The notes: generated from the letters alone by a model not told the origin. 64,000 nucleotides of DNA from Prionace glauca (GCA_037974335.1 CM075760.1:15556059-15620058); one strand, 5' to 3'; shown: positions 9,599 through 20,367, counted from the stretch's first letter. Program-made: numbers and translations.

Positions 9599-10920
9599 TA
9601 AGAACATAAGAACATAAGAAATAGGAGCAGGAGTAGGCCATCTGGCCCTTCGAGCCTGCCCCGCCATTCAATAAGATCATGGCTGATCTGTCGTGGCTCA
9701 GTTCCACCTTCCCGCCCTCTCCCCATAACCCTTAATCCCTTCTCTTATCAAAAACCCATCAACCCGTTTCTTAAAAATATTTAGCGAGGCAGCCTCCACC
9801 ACTTCAACGGGCAGAGAATTCCAGAGATTCACCACCCTTTGAGTGAAGAAGTTCCTCCTCAACTCTGTTCTAAACCGCCCCCCCTTTATCTTGAGGCTGT
9901 GCCCCCTAGTCCTACTGTCTTTTTTGAGCGGGAACAGTCTCTCCACCTCTATCCTATCCATCCCATTCATCATCTTATACGTCTCAATGAGATCTCCCCT
10001 CATTCTTCTAAACTCTAACGAGTACAAGCCTAGTTTATTCAGCCTCTCCTCATAGCTCAATCCCCTCAACTCCGGTATCAGCCGAGTAAACCTCCTCTGC
10101 ACTCCCTCCAGGGCCAAAACATCCTTGCGCAGGTGCGGCGCCCAAAACTGCACACAGTACTCCAGCTGCGGCCTCACCAATGCCCTGTACAGCTGCAGCA
10201 AGACCTCCCTACTTTTATATTCAATCCCCTTCGCTATGAAGGCCAGCATCCCATTCGCCTTCCTGACCACCTGCTGCACCTGCAAGCTGGGTTTTTGCGA
10301 CTCATGCACAAGGACCCCGAGGTCCCTCTGCACCGTCGCCTGCTGCAGTTTTTCGCCCCGTAAGTAATAGTCCTTCCTACCATTCCTCCTACCAAAGTGG
10401 ACCACCTCACACTTGCCAACATTAAATTCCATTTGCCATTTCCTGGCCCATTCGCCCAGCCTACCTAGATCCTTCTGCAGACTCTCCACACCCTCCGCAC
10501 AATTTGCCTTTCCCCCAATCTTGGTGTCATCAGCAAATTTCGACACCCTGCACTCGGTTCCCTCCTCCAGATCATCTATATAAATGGTAAATAGCTGAGG
10601 CCCCAGCACCGACCCCTGGGGCACCCCACTAGTCACCAACCGCCAATCCGAATAGCATCCATTGACCCCCACTCTCTGCCTCCTATTTGACAACCAATCC
10701 TCTATCCACGCTAACACCCTACCCCCAACTCCATGTCCCCTGACCTTCTGCAATAACCTCTTGTGAGGTACCTTGTCAAACGCCTTCTGAAAATCCAGAA
10801 AGACCACATCCACCGGCTCTCCTCCATCCACTGCCCTAGACACATCCTCATAGAACTCCAGTAAATTTGTCAGACACGACTTCCCTTTAATGAAACCGTG
10901 TTGCGTCCGCCCTATCAAAC
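9599..10920 (-). mobile_element. CR1-type LINE, 5'-truncated, 406-codon RT frame open
   Basis: The best-kept retroelement here. The minus-strand frame 10918-9698 is open for 406 codons and encodes the C-terminal half of a CR1 reverse transcriptase. It shows LDFQKAFDKVPH (residues 41-52), SGVPQGSVLGP (97-107), the catalytic FADD box (128-131), and the CR1 tail domain SLEFRRMRGDLIETYKMMNG to the end. The 3' untranslated end reaches TTCTTATG repeats at about 9600. Endonuclease and ORF1 are absent, so the copy is truncated and cannot move by itself, but it is probably young. FADD in place of YADD is normal for many LINEs. Confidence 0.95.
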
Positions 10921-11279
10921 ATATTTATATGTTTAATGTCATTGGCAGCTTCTTCTCCTTCTGACCCGAGTCCTTTCTCTCCTTTGATTCAGTAAAATAA
11001 TAATTACTTATTATTTTCTGGCTCATTTCCTCTAGTTTTTGTTTTGCTATGGGTTAAACAGAGGCAGCCTTTTCATGAACTGAGTTGTATGTCTGTTAGT
11101 TACAGAATTGCATTCATTCACCTATCTGAACAATCCCGCCAGATGGGGACATTTGGTTTCCCGCATTTATCATATTCAGTCCATAAATTGTTGCATTATT
11201 TGATTTATTTTATAGCGATAGGGTGGGTTGGACGGTGGTGGGTGGATGGGGTGGGAGTTCTCCTGAGAAGGAGATACCC
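10921..11279. other. Intergenic, nothing recognised
   Basis: Contains a short G/T-rich run (GGGTGGGTTGGACGGTGG) near 11220. No gene seen. Confidence 0.45.
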
Positions 11280-11500
11280 AATATTAAGCAATAGAATGAA
11301 CAGGTTGAGAGAGAGTCTGTATCATATGACGCATGCTGTGTCTGTAACTCTGCAGACGGAAACACCCACTTTTGGGGCAGAAATTGCCCCTCCCACTGCG
11401 CTGCAGGTCCAACAAACCCCGGACGAGAGAATAACATGCCCATTAACAGAAGGCAGTCAATATGGGTCAGAGCGCCAGCAGCAAAGACAACTGACAATGC
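11280..11500 (-). pseudogene. Relic V promoter and leader exon
   Basis: The minus strand resembles the 5' end of the V at 22158-22780. Shared blocks include 'GCTCTGACCCATATTG' (compare 'CACTCTGACCCGATTG') and the pre-ATG string AGTTACAGAC. An ATG at 11325 is followed by TLSQPV-like codons and a GTATCT at the expected donor position. The leader frame reaches a stop in its last third, and no V exon follows. I read it as the orphan 5' end of a lost V segment. The similarity is by eye only. Confidence 0.5.
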
Positions 11501-11699
11501 TGCTGTTATTTCTTCATATTTTCAATTCAGAACAGCGAAGAGTTAGTAACCAGTGCGCCCCCTGACGGAAGTTCTGAAACTTTCAATGTTGGGATAACGA
11601 GCAATGTACAAATTTATCAATGGGGCAGTTTCCAGTGCCCGAGTTTTAGGAGATATGTTTCAGAAAATTCAGCCGTTTAAATATCTCGTAAATACTAAA

Positions 11700-11925
11700 C
11701 ATTAGTTACCAGTGGGACTTCGCCGTCGCTGGCTGGCCAGCATTTATCGCCCATCCTTATTTGCCCTTCGAGAGCAGTTGAGAGTCAACCACATTGCTGT
11801 GGCTCTGGAATCACATGTAGACCAGACCAGGTAAGGGCGGCAGATTTCCTTCCCGAAAGGACATGAGTGAATCAGATGAGTTTTCAGACAATGATTTCAT
11901 GGTCATCAGTAAATTCTGAATTCCG
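11700..11925 (-). mobile_element. SINE 3' part ('CCACAGCAATGTGGTTGAC' family)
   Basis: Minus strand carries 'TCTGGTCTACATGTGATTCC', 'CAATGTGGTTGACTCTCAAC' and 'GGGCGATAAATGCTGGCC'. This is the same element as 62685-63010 (+) and 53505-53700 (-). The tRNA-like head is missing here. Confidence 0.65.
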
Positions 11926-12335
11926 GCTCTCCCCAACACGAACTGAGTTTCTGGATTAATAGTTTCGCGATAATATCACGGAGCCACCCCCTCTTTATTT
12001 ATGATATCACTTGATTTTTACTCTGTCTATTACACTCGGTACTTTTCAATCTCGATCTCTATTTCAACACTTTCCTCATTTTCTATCCACTCCTCCGACA
12101 ATAACTGAAATTTCCTCTGTCCTGTTTTCCAATCATTCAGTTTAGTTTACATGCTACCTCTTTCCTCTTCACCATTTCTGTTTTCAACTCTCTTCATTTC
12201 TGACGGAATTTTAATAATTAGATTCTATATTTTATTTTCAGTTGCGTCATTTTCTTTTTTGACTATTTTAAAATAATCCCATCACTCCCTCCGCCGACAT
12301 TGCAGACGCACAGAGTGGCTCTCACAGTCGATGCA
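11926..12335. other. Intergenic, nothing recognised
   Basis: T-rich sequence 3' of the minus-strand V segment. No gene seen. Confidence 0.4.
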
Positions 12336-12374
12336 GGTTTTTGTATGGGACCCCCCCGTGTTTGTTACACTGTG
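12336..12374 (-). other. Consensus 23-bp-spacer RSS
   Basis: Minus strand: heptamer CACAGTG (12374-12368), 23 bp spacer, nonamer ACAAAAACC (12344-12336). Both motifs are perfect consensus. Confidence 0.95.
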
Positions 12375-12707
12375 GCTCACGGCACAGAGATAGGTGGCGG
12401 TGTCTGTAACTCTGGCGTCTCTCACAGTCAGGGCACTGAATTTGGAGCCTTCCCCGATTGAGGCAGTGATCCTCTCGCTTTGATCGGTTCCTCTTCTGGC
12501 CATCACCAGATGCTGGGGTGGCTGATTCGGGGACTGTCTGTACCAATGCAAGCTGTTAAACGTAGTGGTGGTGGTGCAGTTGATGGATATGGTTTCCTCT
12601 TCGCTGACAACCTCCCACCGAGGGAGCTGCATCACCTCATCTGCTCCAGTCAATCCCGTGAAGATCAGAGTGAAAAGCAGCAAAGAGAATCTGTTAATTC
12701 GGAACAT
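12375..12707 (-). CDS. TCR-type V segment with intronless leader
   Basis: Open from ATG at 12707 through the V domain to the heptamer. The signal peptide MFRINRFSLLLFTLIFTGLT runs straight into GADEVMQLPRWEVVSEEE without an intron. The V domain has the first cysteine (ISINCT), tryptophan (LHWYRQ) and TATYLCAVS at the end. A perfect 23-RSS follows. Typical V segments, including others in this window, split the leader with a phase-1 intron at about this place. A hidden acceptor (GACTGGAGCAG at the TG/A boundary) with a distant leader exon is possible, but I found no leader exon upstream, and the contiguous signal peptide is convincing. A truncated paralogue with the same framework 3 lies at 20499-20641 (+). 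Confidence 0.88.
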
Positions 12708-13360
12708 TTTTCAGATCATATGAAATTCCTGCTCAAGTAATTGTCCAAGGAGTTCAGTTTAGAATTAGGATATGTGTATAATATTCACACGAAATAACAA
12801 GGAGCCAAAAACCAGCTCCAGTTGTAACTGTGGCGTCTCTCTGTCGAGCTGATGAAAGAAGCTGAGACTCGAGCTTTATCCGCTCACGGATGTCGATTCT
12901 ACTGGAATCAGACATGGAGAATTGAAACCGGAATAAATAAACCCCATCGGTAACCCCATGTTTCCGGTTACAAATCTCGCCCCACGTGTCTAACTAGGAA
13001 ACCATTCTCCCTATCAGAACATTGACTGAATCCAGCTCAGGGTGAATCCATTCACTGGCTGCCGGCTCTCCAGCTACTAACCCCACAGCACCACCGCGGA
13101 CACAGGGAAATGCAGTGAGAACATCCCGAGGCAAAATATACAGGGTGAAGGTTAAAACGGATGTTTTCAAATATCTAATTCCCCTTTTACAGAACAGGCA
13201 AAGGAAGTGCTCAACATTTGGGCTGTTTGGATAATATTCATAACAAGTAATTGTGAACCGAACACATTTCATATTTACTTTAATTTTACAAACGTGATTT
13301 CAAATGAAATTTTAAGTATTCAGTCGGTCTGATTTATTTCTGTTTGAGCAGGTTTTTCAG
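12708..13360. other. Shared 5' region between divergent V segments
   Basis: Sequence between the minus-strand V (start 12707) and the plus-strand V pseudogene (exon from 13361). Any promoter of both must lie here. I saw no TATA or clear decamer and no leader exon for the plus-strand unit. Confidence 0.4.
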
Positions 13361-13667
13361 ATCTGAGTCATGGAGATTCTGTCATTCTGTCGCTATCCTC
13401 AGGATGAAAGACTGAAGAAGAAACATTGAGTTTAACCTGTACCTATGATATTGCAATGATCAACCACATTTTATCCTGGTACCGGCAACACTCAGAGAAA
13501 CAGCGTCTATTTATATTGAGGAAAAAATCCATATTTGTTGAAGATATAACAGATTTTGCTAAAAGCCGTTTTTCTGGAGAACTTCAGACATCGAGTAAAT
13601 TCACCAGTTTGACTATCTCTGGTCTGCAGCTGACTGACGCTGCCGTGTATCACTGCGCTTTCAGCCT
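13361..13667 (+). pseudogene. TCR-type V pseudogene with in-frame stop
   Basis: The V exon follows the acceptor TTTTTCAG. It starts LSHGDSVILSLSSG, similar to the HCGGDSVSQTP start of the V at 4768-5690. A TGA at 13405-13407 then interrupts framework 1. After it the frame continues cleanly: KTEEETLSLTCTYD with the first cysteine, ILSWYRQHSEK with the tryptophan, and DAAVYHCAF at the end. No leader exon was recognised. Apart from the single stop the domain is well preserved, so loss of function may be recent. Confidence 0.75.
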
Positions 13668-13706
13668 CATCGTAATGGAAAGCAGTCTGACTGATGTACA
13701 AAAACT
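13668..13706 (+). other. Degenerate 23-RSS
   Basis: Nonamer ACAAAAACT at 13698-13706, exactly 23 bp after a poor heptamer CATCGTA (13668-13674). The nonamer and spacing are kept and the heptamer is decayed. Confidence 0.65.
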
Positions 13707-14511
13707 GCCTTGAACTATCGGTTGAAACCGTGTCTGCTGCACAGAATCGTGGGCAGATGCAGCCACAATGTAACAGTCAGCCAGGCAAGAATCCTCATTA
13801 ACCTGGGATCAGCCTTCACCCAAGTGTTTCCAGTATCCGGTCACTTCAGTCATCGTGCCTCTTTGAGTCTGTGAGATCACTCAGTGGTGAGTTGGCTGAT
13901 ATTAAAAGGAAACACCTCGAGCCAGGCTGCTTTCACCACCTCGACAGTGGAACTGCTGCACTTTCCAGATGGGATTCCGGGAAGGAAACCTTGCTCTGTA
14001 ACTTAGCAGCAGCAAATTCTGGCTTGCTCATAGTAACAAAAACACTCCAGCATTACGGAAACATTCTGTAGTTCACTGTTCATTGGGGGGTTCTATTCTG
14101 AATGTTTATTTTAAAGATCTCAGTCACTTCCTTGTGAAATCTCTTCATTGAGTATACACTTCCTCTGAAGCTGCAAAACTCTCCTCGGATCAAATAAACC
14201 CAGACCACAGGTCCCCGGAAAAAGGCTTCTAAACTTGATGGGGATTGAGTTGCTGAATATTAGACAGACACGGGGACTGGGTCAAATGACTATTATTCAA
14301 CTAAATAGATCAAATACATTTAAGAAGATCAGCGATAGTCCAACTGCGACTTGTAATTAACCAATACAATTCCTCAAATGTTCCTCATCTCTTGTTGAGG
14401 TTGTGTTTTGTTCTGATATTTTAGGAAGGCACCTGCGACTCTCTCAGTGGAGAGTGAATTTTTCTTTCTGTTTATCGGTGCGAGAGCACCCTCTGGTGGT
14501 ACCTTACTGTG
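13707..14511. other. Intergenic, nothing recognised
   Basis: Only short meaningless open frames. Contains 'GAGAGCACCCTCTGGTGGTACC' next to the following V relic. Confidence 0.4.
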
Positions 14512-14551
14512 AGGTTTTGTCCGGGAACCGCTCGATCTCTACAGCAGTGTG
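14512..14551 (-). other. RSS-like site of a V relic
   Basis: Minus strand: heptamer-like CACACTG (14551-14545), 24 bp spacer, nonamer-like ACAAAACCT (14520-14512). Both motifs are imperfect. Confidence 0.5.
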
Positions 14552-14745
14552 GACTCAATGGCACAGAAATACACAGCGCCGTCGGAGTGAAGAGCCCCGG
14601 CTGATTTAAAAGAGCAGTTTTGTTTCCTTTGTGCAAATAGCAGAAAGTCTGGCAAATCTTCAGACGAATCTCCCGCTCTGCATCTTCATTGAGTATTTCG
14701 GATCTTTTCCGGTACACTGGATGTACCAGAACAGAGTTGGTTCAC
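14552..14745 (-). pseudogene. TCR-type V pseudogene, 3' half only
   Basis: On the minus strand FWYIQCTGKDPKYSMK (the WYRQ region, with the tryptophan) is followed by a stop. Framework 3 continues in other frames. The end reads DGAVYFCAIES in yet another frame, directly before the heptamer-like site. Framework 1 and the leader were not recognised. At least two frame disruptions are present, so this is a decayed V segment. Confidence 0.65.
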
Positions 14746-14931
14746 GGTTGGTTATTGACTAACAATAATCCGGTATTGTGCTCTGTCTTTCCTGAATTGT
14801 TAATTCAGGAGGAGCCTGGGATAATGAATATTGGTTCTTAATGGGAATATTGGTTCCTATAACACAAATGCAGAGTATTCCAAAAGCCAGAAATTAAACA
14901 CAATTCCTGGATTGACTGAACAGAGACTCGA

Positions 14932-15066
14932 TGTGGAGGTGCCGGCGTTGGACTGGGGTAAACACAATAAGAAGTCTCACAACACCAGGTTAAAGTCCAA
15001 CAGGTTTATCTGGTAGCAAACGTCACTGGTTTTCGGGGCTTTTCCCCTTCGTCGGGTGTCTCGCCA
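14932..15066 (-). mobile_element. Penelope-like element 3' end fragment
   Basis: Plus strand reads 'GAGGTGCCGGCGTTGGACTGG' then 'CACAACACCAGGTTAAAGTCC' and 'CCCCTTCGTCGGGTG'. These are the same 3' end landmarks as at 57059-58659. Confidence 0.7.
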
Positions 15067-15464
15067 GACAGCAAGTCCTTTATTAGCAGTAAGGAGCAAG
15101 GGGGACACACAGTAATCTCTTTAGAGTTCGACAGAAAAATACAGGTTGTTCTCGATTTTTTGATTCTTCTAATCTGATAAAAAGTGTAACCCAGATCAGA
15201 ATGTGGCTTCACTGACTCAGAAACTGAGGTTGTTTTTCAGGAGTACATCTGGCTGTTTTGTGAGTGCTGATCGACGTGGGACACCAATAAGTGGGATTCA
15301 GAGAGAATTATCTAGTCTCATTGCTTCTCTTTGTCTTTCTGACATTTTCAGGGTTTCTGCCTCCCTTTTCTTGTTTCTGTCTCTGTCAGTTGTTCGTTCT
15401 GACGCTCTTTTCGAAGTGCCATGAAAATGCGGAGTTTAGAAAATCTAACTTGTCTCGGAATCTT

Positions 15465-15528
15465 ATGAAAAAAATCCTCACAAGAAGAATTCTGTTAATA
15501 GTAGCGAACATATTTCTGTATTTTACAG
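15465..15528 (+). other. Orphan V leader exon
   Basis: ATG at 15465 opens a hydrophobic leader, MKKILTRRILLIVANIFLYF. It ends in a phase-1 donor ACAG/GTAAGT, exactly like the leader exons of the V segments at 5690 and 22780. No V exon was recognised in the following 1.4 kb before LINE sequence starts, so it seems stranded. It could instead be the first exon of an unrelated secreted or membrane protein. Confidence 0.5.
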
Positions 15529-16069
15529 GTAAGTTTAAAATTACAACGGTTAGGCAAAATGCTTAATTTAGTGGGAATCAGGGCAAAATCAATTCCCTCT
15601 GCATGCGGCGCAGTAACAGTTGCAATCTGCAGTTTCGTGTTGATTTGAATTCGTTTTATTCATTCTTAATGCCGTGCACATCGGATAAACAGAATGAGCT
15701 ATCAAGATGCAGAACAAGGAAAACATTTCTTCCTTCTTTATAGTCATCTAACCGGAAGTGTCTGTTACTCGGAAAAATAATAATAATTATCTGATGACAT
15801 AATTATACATCGATGTGATGTATCGATGTGAATCCTGTAACTTCTTTGGTCGCGCTGGCAAAATGCTTTTCCCAAACCATTTATTTTGCACGGACCAACA
15901 CAAACTGACGCCAACTTCAATCAAAAAATTGAAAAATATTAATCTGTCAGTTTGTTTGCGTATTAGTATTGTATCGTCTAGGTATCATTCACAACTTAAG
16001 CTCCAAAGACCTCAGTGCATCAAAGTGCAGCAACGTTTATCTACTATACGTTTGGATTGAATTAACATC

Positions 16070-16330
16070 TGATAACTACATCAGTTGTGTACATTAATCC
16101 CTAAATGCAATCTCCAGGCAATAACTCCCATGGGCAATGGCAAACAATGTTCGCATAGAGTGGATGGTAACAAAAGGGCAAATGGCCACCCGACCTCCTG
16201 CTGCAAACTTTCATCTCTGACAACGATATTCAATATTCACACTTCAGCAACCGGGTCCCAGGTCCAGCTATCGAGTGACTGAACCGCTCTGTGACTCACA
16301 AAGGCCGACGCTTGCAGTAAGTGAATACCG
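16070..16330 (+). repeat. Diverged direct duplicate of 36345-36600
   Basis: Shared blocks in order are 'TCTGATAACT', 'CAATCTCC', 'ATGGGCAATGG'/'ATGGGAAATG', 'AAAAGGGC', 'CGATATTCAATATTCA' and 'TTTCAGTAACCGG'/'CTTCAGCAACCGG'. Nature unknown: it may be an old repeat or a duplicated flank. Confidence 0.55.
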
Positions 16331-16924
16331 CCAGCAGATGGTGATATTGCATTATTTTCCTCACGAGACAGCGACATTCCCGTTTCAATTCACAGTTAGA
16401 TTTTCTGACTATCACCCTGACTGGAATAGGGCCTCTCCAACACTACCACCGCTATGGCAAAGGAAACTAGCAAAGTGCAATAAATGCTTGATTCGACATC
16501 GAAGCCCACACTCGGAAAAAATATGTTTTAAATGGTTTGTTTTGGGGATATTTGTGGCATCTCCTCCACCAGTGGCCCAGGGTGAGGGGGAATTGCTATT
16601 AGTTTCACCCTGTGTGAACTGACCATTAGTTGGAGAGGTTCATGATCAAAAATATCATTCCAATAAATCTCCTGCCCAACACCAATTTTGTGCAGAGCAA
16701 GACAGAGAGGCTTTGAGGGAAAGATATAAAACGCACACGTGTTTAAATTGTGATAAGTGACTTATACATATTGGTCCAGAAACGTGAGGGAGAATTATCA
16801 TTTTTCATTCTTGAAAATGTGGCTGTGGGATATTTTAACTTTGAATCAGAGAGCACCATCTACATGGTGGTTTAGTTTCTCATCCAGTGAAGCAGCACCT
16901 CGGATAGGTTTGATCTGATTTGCA
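16331..16924. other. Intergenic, nothing recognised
   Basis: No gene or clear repeat seen. Confidence 0.4.
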
Positions 16925-18190
16925 TTCTTGTTGTCAAATGTATTAACATAAACTGAAAAGTATTGTTGTTGCGCGCTATACAGAGAAAGCGTAAGTACAT
17001 AAAGAGTGACAGGAGCGAGAGCAGAATGTGGTGGAACTTTCATAGCTGAGGTATCGAGAAAGATCAACTTTGTGCGAGGTAGTTCCATTTAAAAGCCTGA
17101 TGGCAGCAGGGAAGAAGCTGTTCTTGAATCGGTGGGTACATGAACTCAAACATTTGTAATTTTCCTGACGGTAGAAAGTGGAAGAGAGAATATCCGGGGT
17201 GCGTGGGATCCTCAATTATTCTGGCTGCTTTGCCGAAGCAATGTAGACAGAGCCAAGGAATGCAAGGCTGGTTTGCATGATGGACTGTGCTACATTCACG
17301 ACTTTTTGTACTTTCTTACGTTCCTTGGCAGAGCAGGAGCCACACCAAGCTGTGATACAACCAGAGAGGATGCTTTCCATGATGTTTTGTGAAGGTTGGT
17401 GAGAGTTGTAGCTGACATGCCAAACATCCTTCGACTTCTAAGAAAGTAGAGGCGTTTCTGGGCGTTAGTGGGCTTCCTTAACTATAGTGTCAGCATCGGG
17501 GGGGGGGGGGGGGGGGGATCAGAACAGGTTGTTGGTGATCTGGTCACCTAAAAACTTGAAGCTCTAGACCCTTCCTTCTTCGTCCAGGTTGATGTAGACA
17601 GGGGCAATTTCTCCTCAAGCTTCCTAAAGTCGATGACAATTTAATTCGTTTTGTTGACATTGAGGGAGAGATTATTGTCGCCGCACCAATTCCACCAGAT
17701 TCTCTATCTCATTCCTGTATTCTGTCTCGTCATTGTTTGAGATAAGACTCAATACGGTGGTGTCGTCAGCAAAACTGAAAATCGAATTGGAGGGAAATTT
17801 GACCACATCGTCATCGGTATATCAGGATTGTATGGGGGGAGGGGGCGGTGGTGGGTGAGTACACAACCTTGTGGGACACCGCTGTTGAGGATGATGGTGG
17901 AGGAGGTGCTGTTGTCTGTCCTTCCTGATTTGTGCTGTGGGTTAGGAAGTTCAGGATCCGGTTATAGAGGGAGGAGCTGAGCCCATGCCATGGAGTTTGG
18001 AGATGAGTTCCATCGGAACAAGGCTGAGCTGCATTCAATAAATAGTAGCCTGACATCGGTGTATTTGTTATCGAGGTGTTGCAGCAGCATTGAGTACAGG
18101 GCCAGGGAGATGGTGTCTGCTGTGGACCTGTTGTGGCGGTGAGCGAACTGGAGGAGATTTACGATTCCAATCTTGTTTGTTGTATTCAAA
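16925..18190 (-). mobile_element. Non-LTR LINE with RT fragments
   Basis: Minus-strand frames carry pieces of a reverse transcriptase of the fish type 'LLQFAHRHNRSTADTISLAL' followed by LDNKYTDVRLLFIECSSALF (the AF motif region). The 3' end at about 16930-17200 encodes RFKNSFFPAAIRLLN. Frames are broken in several places, including around a G18 run at 17501-17519. Shorter copies of the same family lie at 23555-24070, 53770-54055 and 59330-59800. I place it in the L2/Rex-like group with moderate certainty. Confidence 0.75.
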
Positions 18191-18263
18191 TTCCACCAGC
18201 GTCCTGGTGGTCCCAGATTATTAGCTGGTCGAGGGATTACACGATCGTCTCACCTAAAACTGG

Positions 18264-18358
18264 TGCTCCAGGTGAGGCTCGAACTCACAACCTCGGCATA
18301 GCCCGCTGACTGCACTGCTGTATAAGTACCGCGCGCTAACCGATTGCGCCACTGGAGC
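18264..18358 (-). tRNA. tRNA-Ile (UAU) with intron
   Basis: The minus strand starts GCTCCAGTGGCGCAATCGG and ends in CTGGAGC plus A, pairing a full 7 bp acceptor stem. The anticodon loop is CU-UAU-AA, interrupted after position 37 by a 21 bp intron (CAGCAGTGCAGTCAGCGGGCT). The T loop is TTCGAGC. Vertebrate tRNA-Ile-UAU genes typically carry an intron at this spot. The A box (GGCGCAATCGG) and B box (GAGTTCGAGCC) are intact. Confidence 0.95.
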
Positions 18359-19280
18359 ACTCATCTTTGCTTATTTTTGTCAAATTGTTAAAGGCTACAG
18401 CACTGTTACCTCTGTTAGTAACCGTTATTCGAGGCCACATTTCAGACCGGGGAACTAACCCATCAATGATTCTCTTTTCCCCGGCTCCACAGTGAGTGAG
18501 ACAGGGAGAAGCAGCAGGATTATATCCCTCAGTCTCCAATCGCCAGCAGAAAGCGGCGACTGCAGCTTCAGTCAGCGGGTTACTGCCCATCCCTGGGACA
18601 CAAGGTCCAACCCCGTTCAAACCTCCCCATACACCGAACACAAGCTCAGCAAAACGCAGACAGATTATATTCCGCTCACTGAACCTTCGAGTAGCATTTA
18701 CACAACACCCGAGTGATTCACAAACACAATTCACACCAACTTTCCAAAACCTTTCAGTGATAAATTGCCCCATTTGATTGAAAAGCTGAGTGTTGGGAAT
18801 CTGGAAATGAGCACCATGGGATTTGTGTTATCCAGTGACTTCTTTCCCACTGTTCTCCCTCAGGTTTGTAATTCCATTTGCATTGTATATTGAAGCGAAT
18901 CTTATATCAAAATTAGAAGAAAACAAGGAAAATATCGAACCTTGGAACAAATCCTGAGTGAAATGGATCACAATATTCGGAAGGAGGTGCAGTTGTGAAT
19001 GGTGTTATTGATGATTGAGTGGAAAGTATTGGATCGCTGGGCTCCTGGTGGTCGGTTCCCTTCCCTCCCGTTGAATTCCTCCCTATGATAAGAGACATGG
19101 ATTAATTTTACCTGCCCGTCCATAGGAGAAAGGGAATAACCAACACACTACAGCAGCGCTGCGGGATCAACGAAACTAAAGAGACTTGTATAGAATTGTA
19201 AACAGTACGGTGATGCTGCAGAAATTGAATTGTGGTCAGTGACACACTAGTTTAGAATATATTGAGCTGCTGTTGTCTCA
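18359..19280. other. Between two tRNA genes, nothing recognised
   Basis: Short open frames on both strands (for example 18336-18773) overlap in several frames without any family feature. No repeat recognised. Confidence 0.4.
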
Positions 19281-19354
19281 GTCTCTGTGGCGCAATGGGT
19301 CAGCGCGTTCGGCTGTCAACCGAAAGGTTGGTGATTCGAGACCATCCATGGACG
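19281..19354 (+). tRNA. tRNA-Asn-like body with GUC (Asp) anticodon
   Basis: Body matches vertebrate tRNA-Asn almost throughout (GTCTCTGTGGCGCAATGGG, TTCGG stem, AAAGGTTGG). The anticodon loop reads CTGTCAA instead of CTGTTAA, so the anticodon is GUC, which reads Asp codons. The T stem has a weak A-C pair and a G-U pair, and the acceptor stem has one C-U mismatch. It may be a pseudogene drifting after duplication, or a genuine identity-swapped tRNA. I favour decay because of the stem mismatches. Confidence 0.75.
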
Positions 19355-20032
19355 GTATTTCATTATTTTTTCACTATCAGCATTCACAGGCAAACATTTA
19401 CCTATTTGCAAAGGGTCGAATGAAAAAAAAAACTCTCAATTGTTACCGGCTGGACAATTATCTGGTGTTACCAACAGTAATTAATGACAACCGACTTCAA
19501 ACATATTACATATAACATTATATACATGCTTCCATTATACTATTAAACTTAAAGGAATACAATCGAATCATGAACTTGTGGCTGAGTATTTGTTCCAATT
19601 CCATATCCCTGTTTCCATTCATTCCTGGATAGATCATAAATCTGTCTAACCCAAACTGAAATGTGTTCAATGATGGAACATCAGGACCCTCTGGAGTAGA
19701 GAGTTCCGAAGATTCACGAGCCTTTGAGTGAAGCAATTTCTCCTCATTGCTGTCCCAAATCATCAGCACCTTATCCTGAGATTGTGTCCCCGTGCTTCAG
19801 ATTCCCGGATCAGGGGAAATAATGTTTCAGTTTTTTTAATACTATTTATTGTTTCTCGTTAAAGATGTTGAGATTTTCCAGCATTTTTACAGGAGGAACC
19901 AGTAAGGGCAATGCAAGTATGAATTGATGTTGGCCATTGACGGGATTGTTCAACGGGACTTACATTTCTCTCTGCTATTCAAAGTGGCAGGAATATTGAA
20001 CGTGGATTTTCAGGCTGCTTGCGAGTGTCGGG

Positions 20033-20104
20033 GGTTCTGTGGTGTAATGGTGAGCACTCTGGACTTTGAATCCAGCGATCCGAGTTCAAATCTCGGCGGA
20101 ACCT
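20033..20104 (+). tRNA. tRNA-Gln (UUG)
   Basis: 72 nt. The acceptor GGTTCTG pairs with CGGAACC, followed by discriminator T. The anticodon loop ACTTTGAAT gives UUG, and the T arm is CCGAG-TTCAAAT-CTCGG. All stems pair. It matches vertebrate tRNA-Gln closely and is probably functional. Confidence 0.93.
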
Positions 20105-20367
20105 TGTTTTCATACACAGAAGGTTGATTTGCTGAAGAGTGTTTTATTCAAATGTATTACAAAGCACCGATCGAGAGGACAATTTGTCGGCCAGTTCAAT
20201 TGCTCTGACAATGCACAGTATGATAATCCTCTGGTGCCAGATGCCTACAATGTCAGTGGTTCTCGTGTTTTTGCTGCTCTTTAACTCCTCTGTTGGAAAA
20301 GAAAAGAAGCGGTTGGTGTCACACAATAACAATTTGACTGGAGCCTGGCAATTATTGAGCAAGTGTC

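Noticed and set aside
15203-15566. Possible small membrane protein (MGFRENYLVSLLLFVFL...)
   Set aside because: Different frame from the leader exon at 15465, no conserved start context and no similar copy; only the leader part was kept.
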